Source of the DNA: Heterostelium album PN500
Lineage: Eukaryota; Evosea; Eumycetozoa; Acytosteliales; Acytosteliaceae
Reading direction: 5' to 3'
Assembly (NCBI RefSeq): GCF_000004825.1
Contig: NW_008805071.1
Span: forward strand, 1,426,001-1,490,000
Length of the DNA: 64,000 bases
The translations under genes were made by a program, and so were the position numbers. The notes beneath the pieces were generated by a model. That model had not been told where the DNA came from and did not search any database. It saw nothing but the letters and a program-made list of their open reading frames with translations. Of the stretch, positions 1-11,906 are shown piece after piece. Positions within the stretch are counted from its first letter, which is position 1. Each line of letters begins with the position of its first letter.

Positions 1-1358
1 ATATTTATTTAGAGGTAGAGAATGAGTTTCAAACACAAAAGAAATTATGGGAAGAAGAAAAGATAACTTTAGTCAAAGCATATAAAAGGTTTGATATTAT
101 ACTCACATATTATTTCCCTGTTAAATCTATCATTCATCCTAATATAACCTATTCATACAAATGTAGACTGAAAGAAAAGAATGAGATTTTAATTAAAATT
201 ATAAAAGATCATGGTATTAACTTAAATAATATCAATATCAAAAACAAAGAGAATATTAATAGTAATAGCAGTAGCAATAATAATAGTAATAGTAATAGTA
301 ATAGCAATAATAATATTAATAGTAATAATAATAGTAATAATAATAGTAATAATAATAGTAATAATAATAGTAATAATAGTAATAATAAAAGTAAAAATAA
401 CAACACTAATAATAGTAGTAATAATAGTAGTAAAAATAACAACAATAATAATAGTAGTAAATTTGTAAATAACTTTGATTTGGGTGATCAGTTTGTAGAG
501 AGTGGAAGTGATAGCGATGGAGATGCAGATGGTAATAGTTTTCAAATGAAAAAGAAGATTGTTAATGTACAGAAGAAACAAGAGACTGCTGCTGCTGCCG
601 CCACAACTACAACTACAACAACAACAACGACGACTGATGACAAGAGGAACAAGAAACGAAAGAGCAATGAACCAGTTATACTCGATGCACAAGATGATTT
701 AGATTTGCCACTAATCAATGATAAACATAAAGAGGAAGAAGAATTACAACTACAACAACAGATTATTTCAATTTCACAGTCACAATCACAATCACCACAA
801 CAATTGCTTTCAAATCGATTTGGTGATAACAATAGATCACCTACGTCTTCACAGCCAACAACCTCTACTTCTACTACAACCACAAAACAAAAGAATTATA
901 AATACTCTGAAGTTGTAAGGAATAAAGCGGAACGTGAGCAACTAGAAGGATTCGAATGTCAACACTGTAAAGAGGTATGTTACATCGACACAAACTTTAG
1001 TAGTTTTATGAATATCAGGTCCACCACCACCTGATGACCTTTCGAAAGAAATGAAATTTCAAAATCATTGATGATGAAAATTCTTCTTGAAGACAGGTGT
1101 GAAATAATCATGAAGGGTGATCAATGACGGAACCTTTTTTGGATATTCTTAAAATCCACAAGATTAACTAATTCATGAAAAACAAATTTTGTTCATTTTC
1201 TTTCTCCATCACAATAATAGTTTTATGATGCAGTGCTAGGCGATAATTTTGACAAAAAGATACTTTTAAATCAGTGTTCTCGACACAGACACGATGATAC
1301 TCCACCATCAACACCTCCTGGATTCTGGGACTTTGGATTTGGTGATTCTCCAACTTAA
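1..1358 (+). CDS. CtIP/Sae2/RBBP8-type DNA end-resection factor, 3' part (5' end outside window)
   Basis: This is a cofactor of the MRE11 nuclease in starting double-strand break resection, acting in the nucleus. An open frame runs from base 3 to 974 and a second exon from 1221 to 1358; the 246 bp intron (975-1220) has GTATGT...TAG ends and keeps phase 0. The visible N-terminal part is hydrophobic/basic, then a long Asn/Ser tract (about 240-470) and a Thr/Gln-rich linker. The C-terminal domain is diagnostic of the family: VVRNKAEREQLEGFECQHC, then FYDAVLGDNFDKK and CSRHR after the splice, then TPPSTPPGFWDFGF near the stop. CxxC plus CSRHR is the conserved zinc and DNA-end region. The start lies upstream of the window. 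The family call is firm; the N-terminal half is too divergent to assign domains. Confidence 0.85.
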
Positions 1359-3520
1359 AAAAAGTAAATCAAAATAAAAATAAATAAAAATATTACCTCT
1401 ATTTATTTTTTAGTATAAATAATTGTAGTGATTTTATAAATAGATATTGATCTAAAAAAAACTTAATTTATTTAGATTAACCACATAGGAAATATTATAT
1501 AAGATTTGAAAGTTTAACCAGAAAAAGAGTGATGGAGGAACTTGAAGTTGATATTAACTCGGTTCGGTTCAATTTTATTACTATGTACAGATTGCTAATT
1601 ACAATAAAGAGTAAGAGAAAAGTAACTCCTCATTTACAAAGAGATCCCTTGATTTTACTTGTTGACATGTCATTTTCATGGGTCTATAACCTCGATTACT
1701 TGTCAAAAAAAAAAAAAAAAAACAACCAAACCAATCCAATAAAATCCAAATAAATTAATATTAATTATTTTTTAAAACGGTGTAGAAAAAAAGTCAATAG
1801 TTTCAGATTGTATACAGATATCATGATGATACATGACTGCAAATTGAACCACCCCTTTATAAATTTGTCAACCATGAAAATTGTAAATTTATTTCAAACC
1901 AACTGTCACTACCGACATGGTTGTCGTGCTGCTTTTAATAAAAGAGAGTCTAAAAAAATGCCTGTTAACACCCAGAACCAAACACCTAATCACACATATG
2001 AATTTTGAAAAAATCTCAATTTTAAAATCGGGGACAAACCACTTTGAGCCCTGTAGAAAAAGGGATGTTCTAATGCCCCAAACCCCTTTCATCCAAAAAA
2101 ATAAAAAATCTTAAGCACAAAATAATGTTGTCTATTTTTTGAGCAAAAATATGGTGTAATGGGATGAAAAGAATACATTGTTTTTGAATTTTAATTTTCA
2201 AAAAAAAAATGAAAAAATGAAAGTATTGTTGTCACAATTAAGCCTGTTGCTCTCTGAATTGTTTGAAATTTAGATTTTTTTATTTATTTTTTTTTTTTTC
2301 TTCTGTTTCATTTTTTTTTTAATTGTTGTTTCAATTTTAATTAAAAAATTCAAATTGTTGTTGTGATATCAATAAAGTATAACAGCAAAATAGATAGAAG
2401 AAAAAAAAGTGTTTTTTTTTGATTTTTGATAAATTATAAAGTTAATTAATTATGTTCATATATGTATAAATTAATATTTATTAAATTAAAAATAGTTTTC
2501 TTTGAGAGTCTAATTAGATAGATATAAGATTAGTAAAAAGAATATCAGAAATATTATAGTTGGACAGGACTTAGAAAATTAATTTAGGTTAGTAAAAAAT
2601 AATTGTTTAAGAATAAGAAAAAACAATATTTCTGTTTAAATACCAATAATATCCTTTTTTTTTAATATCCGATATTCTTTGATTATCGTTTTTTTTTTTT
2701 TTATTCTTAAAAATTGAAATTTGTCGTCTTCCTTTTCGAACCAACAAACAAACACCCACTCACTTTATAATATGATATTTCAATACAAACACAACACACA
2801 ATCAAATTTGAATGCAAAAGTGTGCTTTTTTGAATCAAGTGTGTTTTGTTGTTGATTCGTGAATCACTGCACTGTCTTGGAGAGACAATTACATAGACAT
2901 TTTATTTTTAAACTTTTACAGTAGCTTTTTATTAATTATTTATTTTCTAAAGTTAACTCATTCATCATCATTCTTTTTTTTTTTTTTTCATACCCCCCAA
3001 TACATTCCACCTGTGTGTCTGTCATACATACTGATTAGATACAACAACACACACCCATTCTAACCTTCCTTCTCAATCATTATTATCATTATCATCATCA
3101 TCATCATTCTCTATTGTGTACTCTGAAAATTTATACCAAACACATAAAATTATTTTTTTTATACTTAAATAATAAGAATAGCTAGAAGTGGAGATATTAT
3201 TATCTATTTGAATTCCATTTATATATTTTTATTTTGTACTTTTTGACAAAACCTTTTTTTTGATTGCAAATCAAATCAAATCAAATCACCAACCAACGAA
3301 CTATCAACTTTGTAATAGCTGTTGATTTCATAGGTCAGCAATTAATTTGCAAATAGTAGCAAAATAGTTTTTTTTTTTAATTTTTAATTTTTATTAAAAT
3401 TAGAATTAAAAAGTTATTAATAGAATCTATAAAATAATAAATTTAGATAATAGTTTAATTAGTTAGTTATAATCATTCAACCCTTTATATATATATCGAT
3501 ATCGAATATAGTTGTTAGGA
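1359..3520. other. 2.1 kb AT-rich spacer, 5' region of the bZIP gene
   Basis: No gene was recognised. The short open frames at 1529-2114 have no codon structure and are rich in Lys and Asn from A-tracts. From about 2700 the strand becomes pyrimidine- and CA-rich (2740-2790, 2930-3110), with long T-runs, as in dictyostelid promoters and 5' leaders. A TA-rich stretch (3486-3500) precedes the start codon at 3521. Confidence 0.6.
2752..3057 (+). promoter_or_regulatory. CA-rich / G-box-like motifs upstream of the bZIP gene
   Basis: ACACCCA occurs at 2752-2758 and CACACACCCA at 3048-3057, about 760 and 465 bases before the start codon. In Dictyostelium, CA-rich elements and G-boxes of this type bind GBF and related factors and drive post-aggregative expression. 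The match is by eye to a short motif, so it is only suggestive. Confidence 0.25.
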
Positions 3521-6028
3521 ATGGATGAATTCGAATCGTTCTTTTCTCAGCTGATACCACCTCCAGAGCAGGACTTATGGCTGATGACACCTCAGGAATA
3601 TAATCCACTGAATTGGGTTCAGCAACCACCATCGCTGAACAACAGTGGCAATCAAGTGAACACCAATGCTCAGATCAACCCAGATTTGAACAAACAATCA
3701 ATGCCTCTCTCTGCATCACAACAGCAACAGCTACGACAACATCTTTTACAACAACAGCAATTCCAACAGCAACAACAACAACAACAGCAACAACAATTAT
3801 CATCACCACAAACTAATACATGCATAAATAACAACAACAATAATAATAATAATGATTTAAATATGAATATTCATTTACAACAACAGCAACAGCAGCAACA
3901 GCCACAACAACAAATTGAACCACATCATATTGAAGCACTACAGAAACAGCATCAACAATTTATTCAACATCAACAGGAGTTCTTAATGCAACAGCAACTT
4001 CAACTTCAAATGGAACAAAAACAAAGATTATTACAACAACAACAGCAACAGCAACAACAATCGCCTTTGTCATCACCACAACAACCATCACCACAACAAC
4101 AACCAAATATAAATAGTCAAACACCACAAGTACAATCACAGTTGATCATTGAAAATCTAACAATGTCATCTTCACCAGAACAACAACAACTACAACAACA
4201 ACAACAACAACAAGCATCATTATCACCACCACAAGTTTCACCATTACAATATAGTTTACAACAAACACCACCCATTTTAATAAGTCAGCAACAACAGCAA
4301 CAACAACAACAAGCATCATTTTCACCCATTTCAACGCCAATACTAAATAGTCAAATACCACAACTTCAACCATTACAACAACCAACACAACCAAAGAAGA
4401 GTAAAAAGAAAGGAAAACAACAACAACAACAAGAGAATCAACAACAACAACAGCAACAACAACCATTACAAATACCACAATATTATAATAATAACGCATT
4501 TGGTAATTGTTATCAGAGTTTTGATCCCACCAGTGAACCAATCACTTTTTCAAAACTTGAGGAGTTTGACGATGACGGTAAAGGTACCAATCGTGTCAAT
4601 CAGAATCTAGCAAGCAGAAATTACAGACAGAGAAGAAAAGATTATATCAAAGAGATCGAAGCAAAACTTGCTGCTCTTACATTTGAAAATCATCAACTAA
4701 AAAGAGAGAATGAATCATTAAAGGTATTGATTGATTTGATTATCAGGCGATGTCTATTGATCTTTATAGAGATTAACAATGTTCTTTTTTTATTATTATT
4801 ATTATAGGAATCTGGAGGTGTTGAAGTTATGAGACCGGAACCAGAGTTGATTGCAATGTTGATGGAAGGCAAACAGATTATCATACAGATGAGTCAAGCA
4901 ATAAAGAAGAACGACGAACGAACGCTCGCCTACCTGCTGCATTTGTTCCACTCTGCCATTGCAAAGCGATATGCCATTGCAGAGCGCGAGGTCGAGAAGA
5001 TCGTCCATCCCTACACACAGTCCAAGTTGGCGTCGATGGGATACGTTCCAAAGAGTGACCGTCCAGTTCTGAGTATTTCCGGTCCTGCCAGTGATGGATG
5101 GTTCCATCTCTTCAAGAAGGAAGCGAATCTAACCGATGAACAATCTCAGAAGCTAGAGGCACTGCGAATCGAACACGACAAAATCGAAACACAACTAAAG
5201 ATCGAGCGTGAACAACTCGATAAGGAAATCAAGAAGTTCTTCTACACCAAGATTCTGGTACTGCCAAACAACCCGGAGGCAGGCGAGCTGTGTGGTGTCA
5301 TCACTGCTGGCGCACCCATCTGTATCAACTCTGAGTACGCATTGGGTGGACAGACCGTTTGTACGACCGGCTCCGAAGATGGAATGCCACCAACAAACAC
5401 ACCACTGGAAATCGGACAGATTCTGGATTTCGCGCGAAAGTTGGATTGTTTGAAAAAGAATTTCATTCGCCAGAGAAATCAGTCGGTCGATACCATCTCG
5501 TCGCTGAGCACCATTCTTACACCACGACAAGAAGCGATGCTGCTTGTGAGGATTCACTTTAATACAACCTATGATTTCGCGCACATGGAGCTACTCAAAG
5601 ATGTTTGGACCAATATTGTCAATCAGAACAAATCGACTGGACCCAAAAACATTGCAGAAGCACTCGCCAGATTCTCAGCATCAGAGTCTGCCAATGTAAT
5701 GCCAACAGTCGAACAAATTGTAAAACCACCACAATTCCATCAGTACAATCCAAAGCAAGTAAAGAAAGAGAGGTCCAACTCTTATGATAGAAAAAAGAAG
5801 ACAAAATCAACAGCAACTTCAACAACAACAACAACGTCCACCACAACCACCAATTCAACTTTGAGCAGTCCACTGGTCAAACCAGTTGCTAAAAGTGAAC
5901 CAACTACCGACTCCACTGCATTCAATAGCGAGCCAATGGTATTACCTCCACCTCCACCCGAAGCAATTCCATATCCCTCCAGTTCCGAAAAGAAATATCA
6001 CTGGTATGTCTATCCTGGTAATCAATAG
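3521..6028 (+). CDS. bZIP-like transcription factor, dictyostelid type
   Basis: Two exons, 3521-4723 and 4808-6028, join in phase 0 to give about 807 residues. The ATG at 3521 starts MDEFESFFSQLIPPPEQ. Residues 60-330 are Gln-rich with Asn and Pro, an activation-domain-like composition. A basic region follows at about 359-380 (NLASRNYRQRRKDYIKEIE), then a heptad-like stretch (AALTFENHQLKRENESLK) that ends exactly at the splice site. Exon 2 codes a long helical segment (RPEPELIAMLMEGKQ... then GWFHLFKKEANL) of the kind that follows bZIPs in dictyostelid proteins; the tail is Thr-, Ser- and Pro-rich. The role would be DNA binding as a dimer in the nucleus. The Asn-to-Arg spacing in the basic region looks one residue shorter than canonical, so partner and target cannot be inferred. 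Confidence 0.7.
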
Positions 6029-6260
6029 TGTGTAATATAAAATAAAATATTGTTTTAAAAAAAAAAATAATAATAATAGAGTATTTTATATATTTTTTGA
6101 CTTATTGATCAATATCTCATCTTTAAAAAATCATACAAAGAATGGATGTGGAAAAAAAAAAAAAAGAAAATTGTATTATTGTTAGGGTTTGGGGTGATAA
6201 ATTATTTTAATAATTTATTAGGTTAATTGGTAATTTTTTTAAAATTAAAATTCTATTGAT

Positions 6261-6985
6261 TTAAAAGAATCCTTTTAAAATATTGTTGATTTGGGGAGTG
6301 ACAGTATGTGGAATTGAGACGACAGATTGTGATGAACAAGCTGATGGCAAATCAAACCATGATTCGGTAAAAGTGTTTTCAAAGTTGTAGAAATTCATTA
6401 GGGTAAATCCTGGGTTTGCTTTGTCGGAGTTTCTTATAGTCGATGAAACCAATGAGCAGGTCTTTGGATCATAGAGGTAGGTTTGATTGGTATTGAAGGA
6501 ATAAGCAGCAGCATTATAGATTTGAACTGGGAATTGACCAATCAAGAAGCTACCCAATAAGTCACCCAATGGAAAGCTAAATTGGGAATGGAGAGTTCAA
6601 TGATACTTTGACACAAACATCATTTTGCAAAATGAACCCCTCGTTGGTTTTACCAAACTCCCAAATAGATCCAATGATTGGTTCTTGGCCTTCGGTAAGA
6701 ATCACATAAGAGCTGAAAGTTCTTTGACCAACAAAGTCGGTAGTGGTATTTCCAGCTAAAATATTTATTAAATTAATATTAATTATTTATTTAATTTAAT
6801 ATTTAATATTATTTATTACCTTCAAAAAACGATAATGGTGGTTGATTGGAGTTTGGTAATAAAGAGTTGAAGGCAGAAGCTTCATAATTTGTGGTGTATC
6901 CATTTGGCTCTTGACATTGGTATGGAAAATGTGGTTTGGATGAAACGCATGCAACTAAAACTAATAAAACAATTAAGAATTTCAT
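6261..6985 (-). pseudogene. small secreted protein with a frame break (unrecognised family)
   Basis: The ATG at 6985 opens a clear signal peptide (MKFLIVLLVLVACVSS), followed by a short Cys-containing secreted sequence. Exon 1 is 6820-6985 and exon 2 begins at 6755, with a 64 bp AT-rich intron and consistent phase (G|CT). Exon 2 reads well to about 6590 (...FILQNDVCVKVSLN), then hits a stop. The frame that starts at about 6590 reads on convincingly (PLGDLLGSFLIGQFPVQIY...) to a stop at 6261. The two halves differ by one base. This could be a real inactivating change or a base-calling error; a hidden intron is unlikely because only about 30 bases would fit. I do not recognise the family; composition and length resemble small developmentally expressed secreted proteins of dictyostelids. 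Confidence 0.5.
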
Positions 6986-7559
6986 CTTGAAAAAAGTTAA
7001 TGTTTGAGAATAGAGATATTAAAGTGGAAGAGATTTTATATATTTAATTAAATGATTGAATATTTGATTTGATTGATATTAACTTTCAAAAAATAAATTT
7101 GTTTAAATAGTTTCTATTCCAATCTTAGTTAGAGATAATAATTATAAAATAATAATTTTATCTTACCAGGAACAATTGTATCGTGTCTCTTGGGATATCC
7201 GCTAAGGAATGAACCAGGATCCAGAATAAAAAAAACTAAAATTGGTTATATTCAATGAAAGTCATTGGATTCCATATCTTCTATATGAAGTTAACCAGGT
7301 TAACATTAAAATGTGATTGAAACTAAAATAGATTATTTTTTTTTTTTTTTGTAGAAGAACAAAAATGGTTTTTTTGACACATCACCTTTTTTTTTATTTT
7401 AAAAAAATCATGATTTTAAAAACCGAATTGTAAAAAAAGATCGATTTTCACTCATTTTTATTTTAATTTTTAATCCTGGTTTTATTTTATTTTGTTAACA
7501 CTGGTCTCAAGATAATTTCCAAATTGATGATATCATACGATCTTAATTTTATAGTTATT
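6986..7559. other. spacer with one exon-like island and a short palindrome
   Basis: AT-rich, between the secreted-protein gene and the GST relic. On the minus strand, 7167-7230 reads as a possible coding island (LDPGSFLSGYPKRHDTIVPG) flanked by an acceptor-like TTTTAG and a donor-like GTAAGA. No partner exons were found, so it may be a relic. A 7+1+7 base palindrome (GTTAACC A GGTTAAC) lies at 7290-7304. Confidence 0.4.
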
Positions 7560-7970
7560 TTATTCTGGTTTGTGGTCTAGTTTGGATGTGTTCTGAAATC
7601 GATGGGATGGCAGCAATCTTTGTAAAAGTTTTCTAACAACTGTGTAGGGTGCTAGAATTTCTGGAAGATTGTCGTGCTTTTGTTGGTAGAAATAATCGAG
7701 TACTGCAAACACAGAGATGTCAGCAAGTGTCTGTCTGTTACCTACAAAGTGCTCACCACCGGCAGCCTTCAGGTGTTGTTCGAAACGTGCCAAAAGTCTG
7801 GGCGCAATATCTGTTTTGAATCTCAATTTACTGGCATCGTCTTTGGCTCTAAAGTAGGGGTTGTAAAGATCTTGTGTAGCATTGACGTATTGACTGATGA
7901 GTGCACGTTCCAATGGAGCCTGGCCAAAAGTAGCTTTTGCTTTCATGTCAGCTGGAAGTTCATTTAATCA
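7560..7970 (-). pseudogene. glutathione S-transferase relic (C-terminal helical domain only)
   Basis: The minus-strand frame reads ELPADMKAKATFGQAPLE and then jumps directly to RALISQYVNATQDLYNPYFRAK, followed by a normal GST C-terminal domain (HFVGNRQTLADISVFAVLDYF). In sigma/alpha-type GSTs, FGQxPxLE is followed by about 40 residues (the SNAI glutathione-binding turn and linker) before the helix that contains DLYNPYF. Those residues are absent here, and so is nearly all of the N-terminal thioredoxin fold, where the catalytic Tyr or Ser lies. A stop precedes the frame within a few codons. The protein could not bind glutathione in the normal way. I read this as a decayed GST with an internal deletion. 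Confidence 0.75.
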
Positions 7971-8314
7971 AACATCTTTAATTAAACATTCTGGTTTAAT
8001 GCATATCTTTCATTTTTGTAGATTACATTCCAACCAAAATGGGAATCCGAGTTTGTAGATATTCAAAAAAATATCAATAAATTATCTTTGCTTCGATTGA
8101 TTCTTTCAGTTTTTAGATGAGATGCCTCCAAATTATTTTTTTTGAAAGTTTTTGTGTAGAATACACTAGATAATTATAAAAATCAAATTATTTGGTTCCC
8201 AAAGGTCGACCTTATATAGAATATCAGAAAATGTATAATATTTTATTCTATTCTCTGTTACTCTAGAGTGATTGAAACATGTACAGATTGTTTGTTTAGG
8301 TGGGCGGTATTAAA
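7971..8314. other. spacer, no gene seen
   Basis: AT-rich. It may contain remains of the GST 5' half on the minus strand, but no thioredoxin-fold motif can be read. Confidence 0.5.
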
Positions 8315-11300
8315 TTAAAATAGGTCTTCGGGATTTGCATTCTGTTTATCCAAGAGATATCTTTGGTGATCTGCATTGAATGACATTTGGAGGAACCTGT
8401 CACGACCCCATGCAGCTGAGAACCTGTTGAATGCCTTTTTTCCAATGTTCCAAACAACTTTCTTGACCTGGAAGGCGACTGCTTCACCATTGTCGAGAAT
8501 GAGAATTCTTACATTGGATAGAATCATTAGAACCTTTTGTTCGGCAAAAGGAACTTCAATCTCGAGATTACGCTTTTGCCATTGCTGAATAAAAATAGGA
8601 AAGCCTGGTTCACCGTGCTTTGGAATGGTAGAGGAAAACAAATCCAAATCAGTTGACTTTAGACCGGAGCTGATTCTCTGTGAGAAGTAGAGTGCTTGTT
8701 CCATCTTCTTTAGTAAGATGGCTTGACGATCGTCAACTTGACGCTTCATCTCTGATAAACATTCCAATGGATTGGCACAAGTATCTGTGAAGACACCACG
8801 CTCTACTGCTGCATTTGCCACTCTATTGACACGATACATTACACCTTGGCAAATCATTGACTTTAACTTGTAGAGTATAATGGATTTGTCTAAAGAAGCA
8901 GCAGCAGTTGGAGTGTAGTAGGTGTGGACTGCTGCCAAGTAGTTTCCAAGTGAATTGGTGCTGTTGTTTGTCATTCCCGACTTGATATAGTCAATCCATT
9001 CGGTTGGAGCAACACCAAATTGAGAATCAATCAATTTGAAAGCATCGAAATCGCTTGGTAACTCTGGCTTGTATCTACCATTGACAATATTTCGCCAGTT
9101 GTAGACGAATTGGAGACATGACTTCATAGCAGTGACAGTTGGATATCCACGATTCTCCAACAAATTCGAATACTTGGCAATCAAATTGTATGATCTATTT
9201 TCGAATATCTTGAAATCGTTTTTACTATTTGGAGTTGGTTGTAATCTTCTGATATTCAAATACTTATCGATATCATCTGAATCATGTCTAATATTAACTT
9301 CCTTTGATTCATAATTCTATTTTAATAATATTAGTTAATATTGTAATATATTTAAATATTATAAATCTATTACTTTACTTACTGTTACTTGTTCAAAGAT
9401 ATTATTTATCCAATCTTCTTCAGTCTTTAATTTGCTATCAGTATCACAAGTCAATTCTTCACCATATAAGATATCATTAACAACTCCATCAATTTCAGAT
9501 TGTTCCTTCTCCCTTAAGAAGGTAAAAGATGATCTTCTAACAGCTGATTCAACCAATGATTCCCATAATCTGATCCAATCAATATCATTTCCTAACAATT
9601 CCTTAATTTCTAATAAAAGTAAAAATAAAAAAAATATTAGTTTATAAAATTGATTGATTGATTAATAAATAATAATTATTATTCTTACCATTATCAGTAA
9701 AAATCATAAGATAACCAATTACTACAAAGATATTCTTTGGTTGTTCAGAAACATTATATACAGGTTTGGTTAAGAGTGAAATGAGTTGCTTCTTGATGTT
9801 CTCTTGGAATTTGAAGTGATGGGTAATCTCACGACAGGTTCTAATGAATTGAATGATCAATTGGAGTTGACGTTCACCAATATCCTTTGAAACCATGGTA
9901 CCCAATAACAAAAAGATAGTGTTGATCTGGTCGTAAGAGAATGCCATTGGATCCAAAGTGGTATAGTAGGCAATGATGTTACGAAGTTGGAATTTGATGT
10001 TTTGCCAATGGGCATCGTGCAAGTAGAGTGGCATCCAAGCGTTGATCGGTTCACGTCCACGTCCTCTTACGGCAGCGGCAATCTTATCGCGACCAACTTC
10101 GAAACCACCGGTGGTCTTTTCCTGACCGACGGAATGTACAGAAAGAGCAATTGCATCTTCAAGTGTTGATTTACCCAGGAAGGTAGTTGAGTAGTCGTTG
10201 ATACGGATCTGGGTGGGATCGTCAATCACGGTCTCTGGACGTTGAATTGACAATCCAAATCCGAGACAATCGTGCTCCTCAACGAGCTCTGCCCAATTGC
10301 AGAGCGATAATGTACAACTGAACAACGATTGACTTGCCTCCAAGAGATCCTTGTCTACGCCTTCCAACACTTCGTCGATGTCGACATCGACTTGCTTCAA
10401 GTTGTCGGCTTCACGCATCATTGTGTTGGCGTTTCTGGTGATTTTCATGGTGGCACGACGCTGACGACCGGCATTCTTAAACATAAATTGATAGGTGATG
10501 TTTGCCATACGTGCAGAAGTCTTGGCGGTCCACTCAGTCTTGATCCATCCATTGACCAACTCCAAGAGTTGTGAGATCTGATTCAAACAGTTTGTCTTCA
10601 TTTCGGTGATGGTTTGACGTGGGACACGTGAGAATGTAAAGATCAAAGCATTGTCAATGTCATTTAACAACTTTTGTAAATCCAACAACTCCTTGATGTA
10701 CTGCTTCTTGTTCTCGTCGGACGGCACATTCTTTTGGTCGTGAGAGTTCACTCTGGTGTAAAGCTTATTGAGTTCCACGTGATAACGAGAGAGATTACGA
10801 ATAACCATTGCATCTTGAGTTTGCGCAACCAAGCTCGGTGTCAAAACAGTTGAGAATCGCTTGTTTTCAAGCTGCAAAGTAAAGTTGACTGGCTTCATAA
10901 TGGAGTCGGCGCGACGTGTAACAGAAACATTGACATCACATAGACCATCGACGTCAAAGATCAACTTCATTGGGAGGGTGGACGATCCACTCTCCATGAA
11001 TTGAATGTTATCACCGACGTCAAAGCAGAGATTAGACTCGAAAGTGTCACCAGTTGTGAACACCCACTTGAAGATAAAGTTCAACTTGTCGTGCAATGCA
11101 TGTGGACCGTCCGATGGCTCTGCATACTGATAGATTCCTGGACGCGATCCCAAGATACGACGAATACCATCGAGATCAGAGTACCGAGAGTTCTCAGTGA
11201 ATCCCATGGTGTGAGTGGTGATAGTGGCGCATCCAATGGTTTTGATGAGCTGTTGGAGCTCAGAGAATGCAGCACGATGATCACGAACGGTGGTGTGAGA

Positions 11301-11906
11301 ACCGTCGGTGAGTAACACCAATGAGACATCGGTCTTTGGATCGTAGTAGAGGTCGGACTTGAATGCTGTTCCCTTGCGGAAGTACTGACGGAGAATGTCG
11401 CCCACCAAACTAAAGAGTGCGGCGAAACATGTCTTTCCACTGGCACGCTCATTCATGAGTAACTCACGGTAGTTGTCGACAGTCCATGGCAAACGGAAAG
11501 CGGTGTTATTGAAAAAGACAAGCTCGAGGATAACTTCATTCGGTTGGTTGAGTGTGTTGGTAAAGAGATATTGGAGAGCGGTTTGCACCTGATTCCAGAC
11601 GTGACGCATCGAACCTGACTTATCGACCATCACAATCAACAAGAGTTTTCTCTCGGTTTCTGGTGGAGGAACTTGCAATTGTAACTTCAAAGTTCCATCC
11701 AACACAGCTGAATCCTTGAAATCTGCAAACTCAATTTCTCCATATGAAATCATTGACATGGTGGTTGGTGTGGTGGTGGTGGTGGTGGTAGTGTTAATTT
11801 GTTGTTGCTGCTGTGGTTGTTCTATTTCTACATATGGTGTATTCAAATTAATTGAATCTAAACCATTTGGTAATGGTGTAGTGTCTGCTTGTGGTGGTGG
11901 TTCCAT
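8315..11906 (-). CDS. von Willebrand factor A domain protein, 1148 residues
   Basis: Three exons (9689-11906, 9383-9609, 8315-9316) joined in phases 1 and 0. The start ATG at 11906 gives MEPPPQADTT, then a Gln/Thr tract. A vWFA domain begins near residue 85 with an intact MIDAS metal site (DKSGS at 95-99), and a later LLTDGSHT supplies the second acidic part. After it come beta-rich segments, then a long helical region (YIKELLDLQKLLNDIDNAL; RQRRATMKITRNA) and a C-terminal half without recognisable motifs, ending LLDKQNANPEDLF. Intracellular vWFA proteins usually act as Mg2+-dependent scaffolds; there is no signal peptide, alpha-kinase domain or ring finger. Thus it is not VwkA. The start and frame are well supported; the function is unknown. 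Confidence 0.75.

Noticed and set aside
209-692. Poly-Leu and Ile/Thr-rich minus-strand frames
   Set aside because: They are reverse shadows of the Asn/Ser codon tract in the CtIP-like gene.
975-1220. CtIP-like gene seeming broken after HCKE, with several stop codons
   Set aside because: A 246 bp GTATGT...TAG intron removes all of them; exon 2 from 1221 gives a full family C-terminus.
4146-4541. Minus-strand Val-rich frame
   Set aside because: Reverse of CAA (Gln) runs in the bZIP gene.
8315-9598. Two separate genes downstream of the vWFA gene
   Set aside because: Introns at 9610-9688 and 9317-9382 join all three frames in correct phase, so one gene is simpler.
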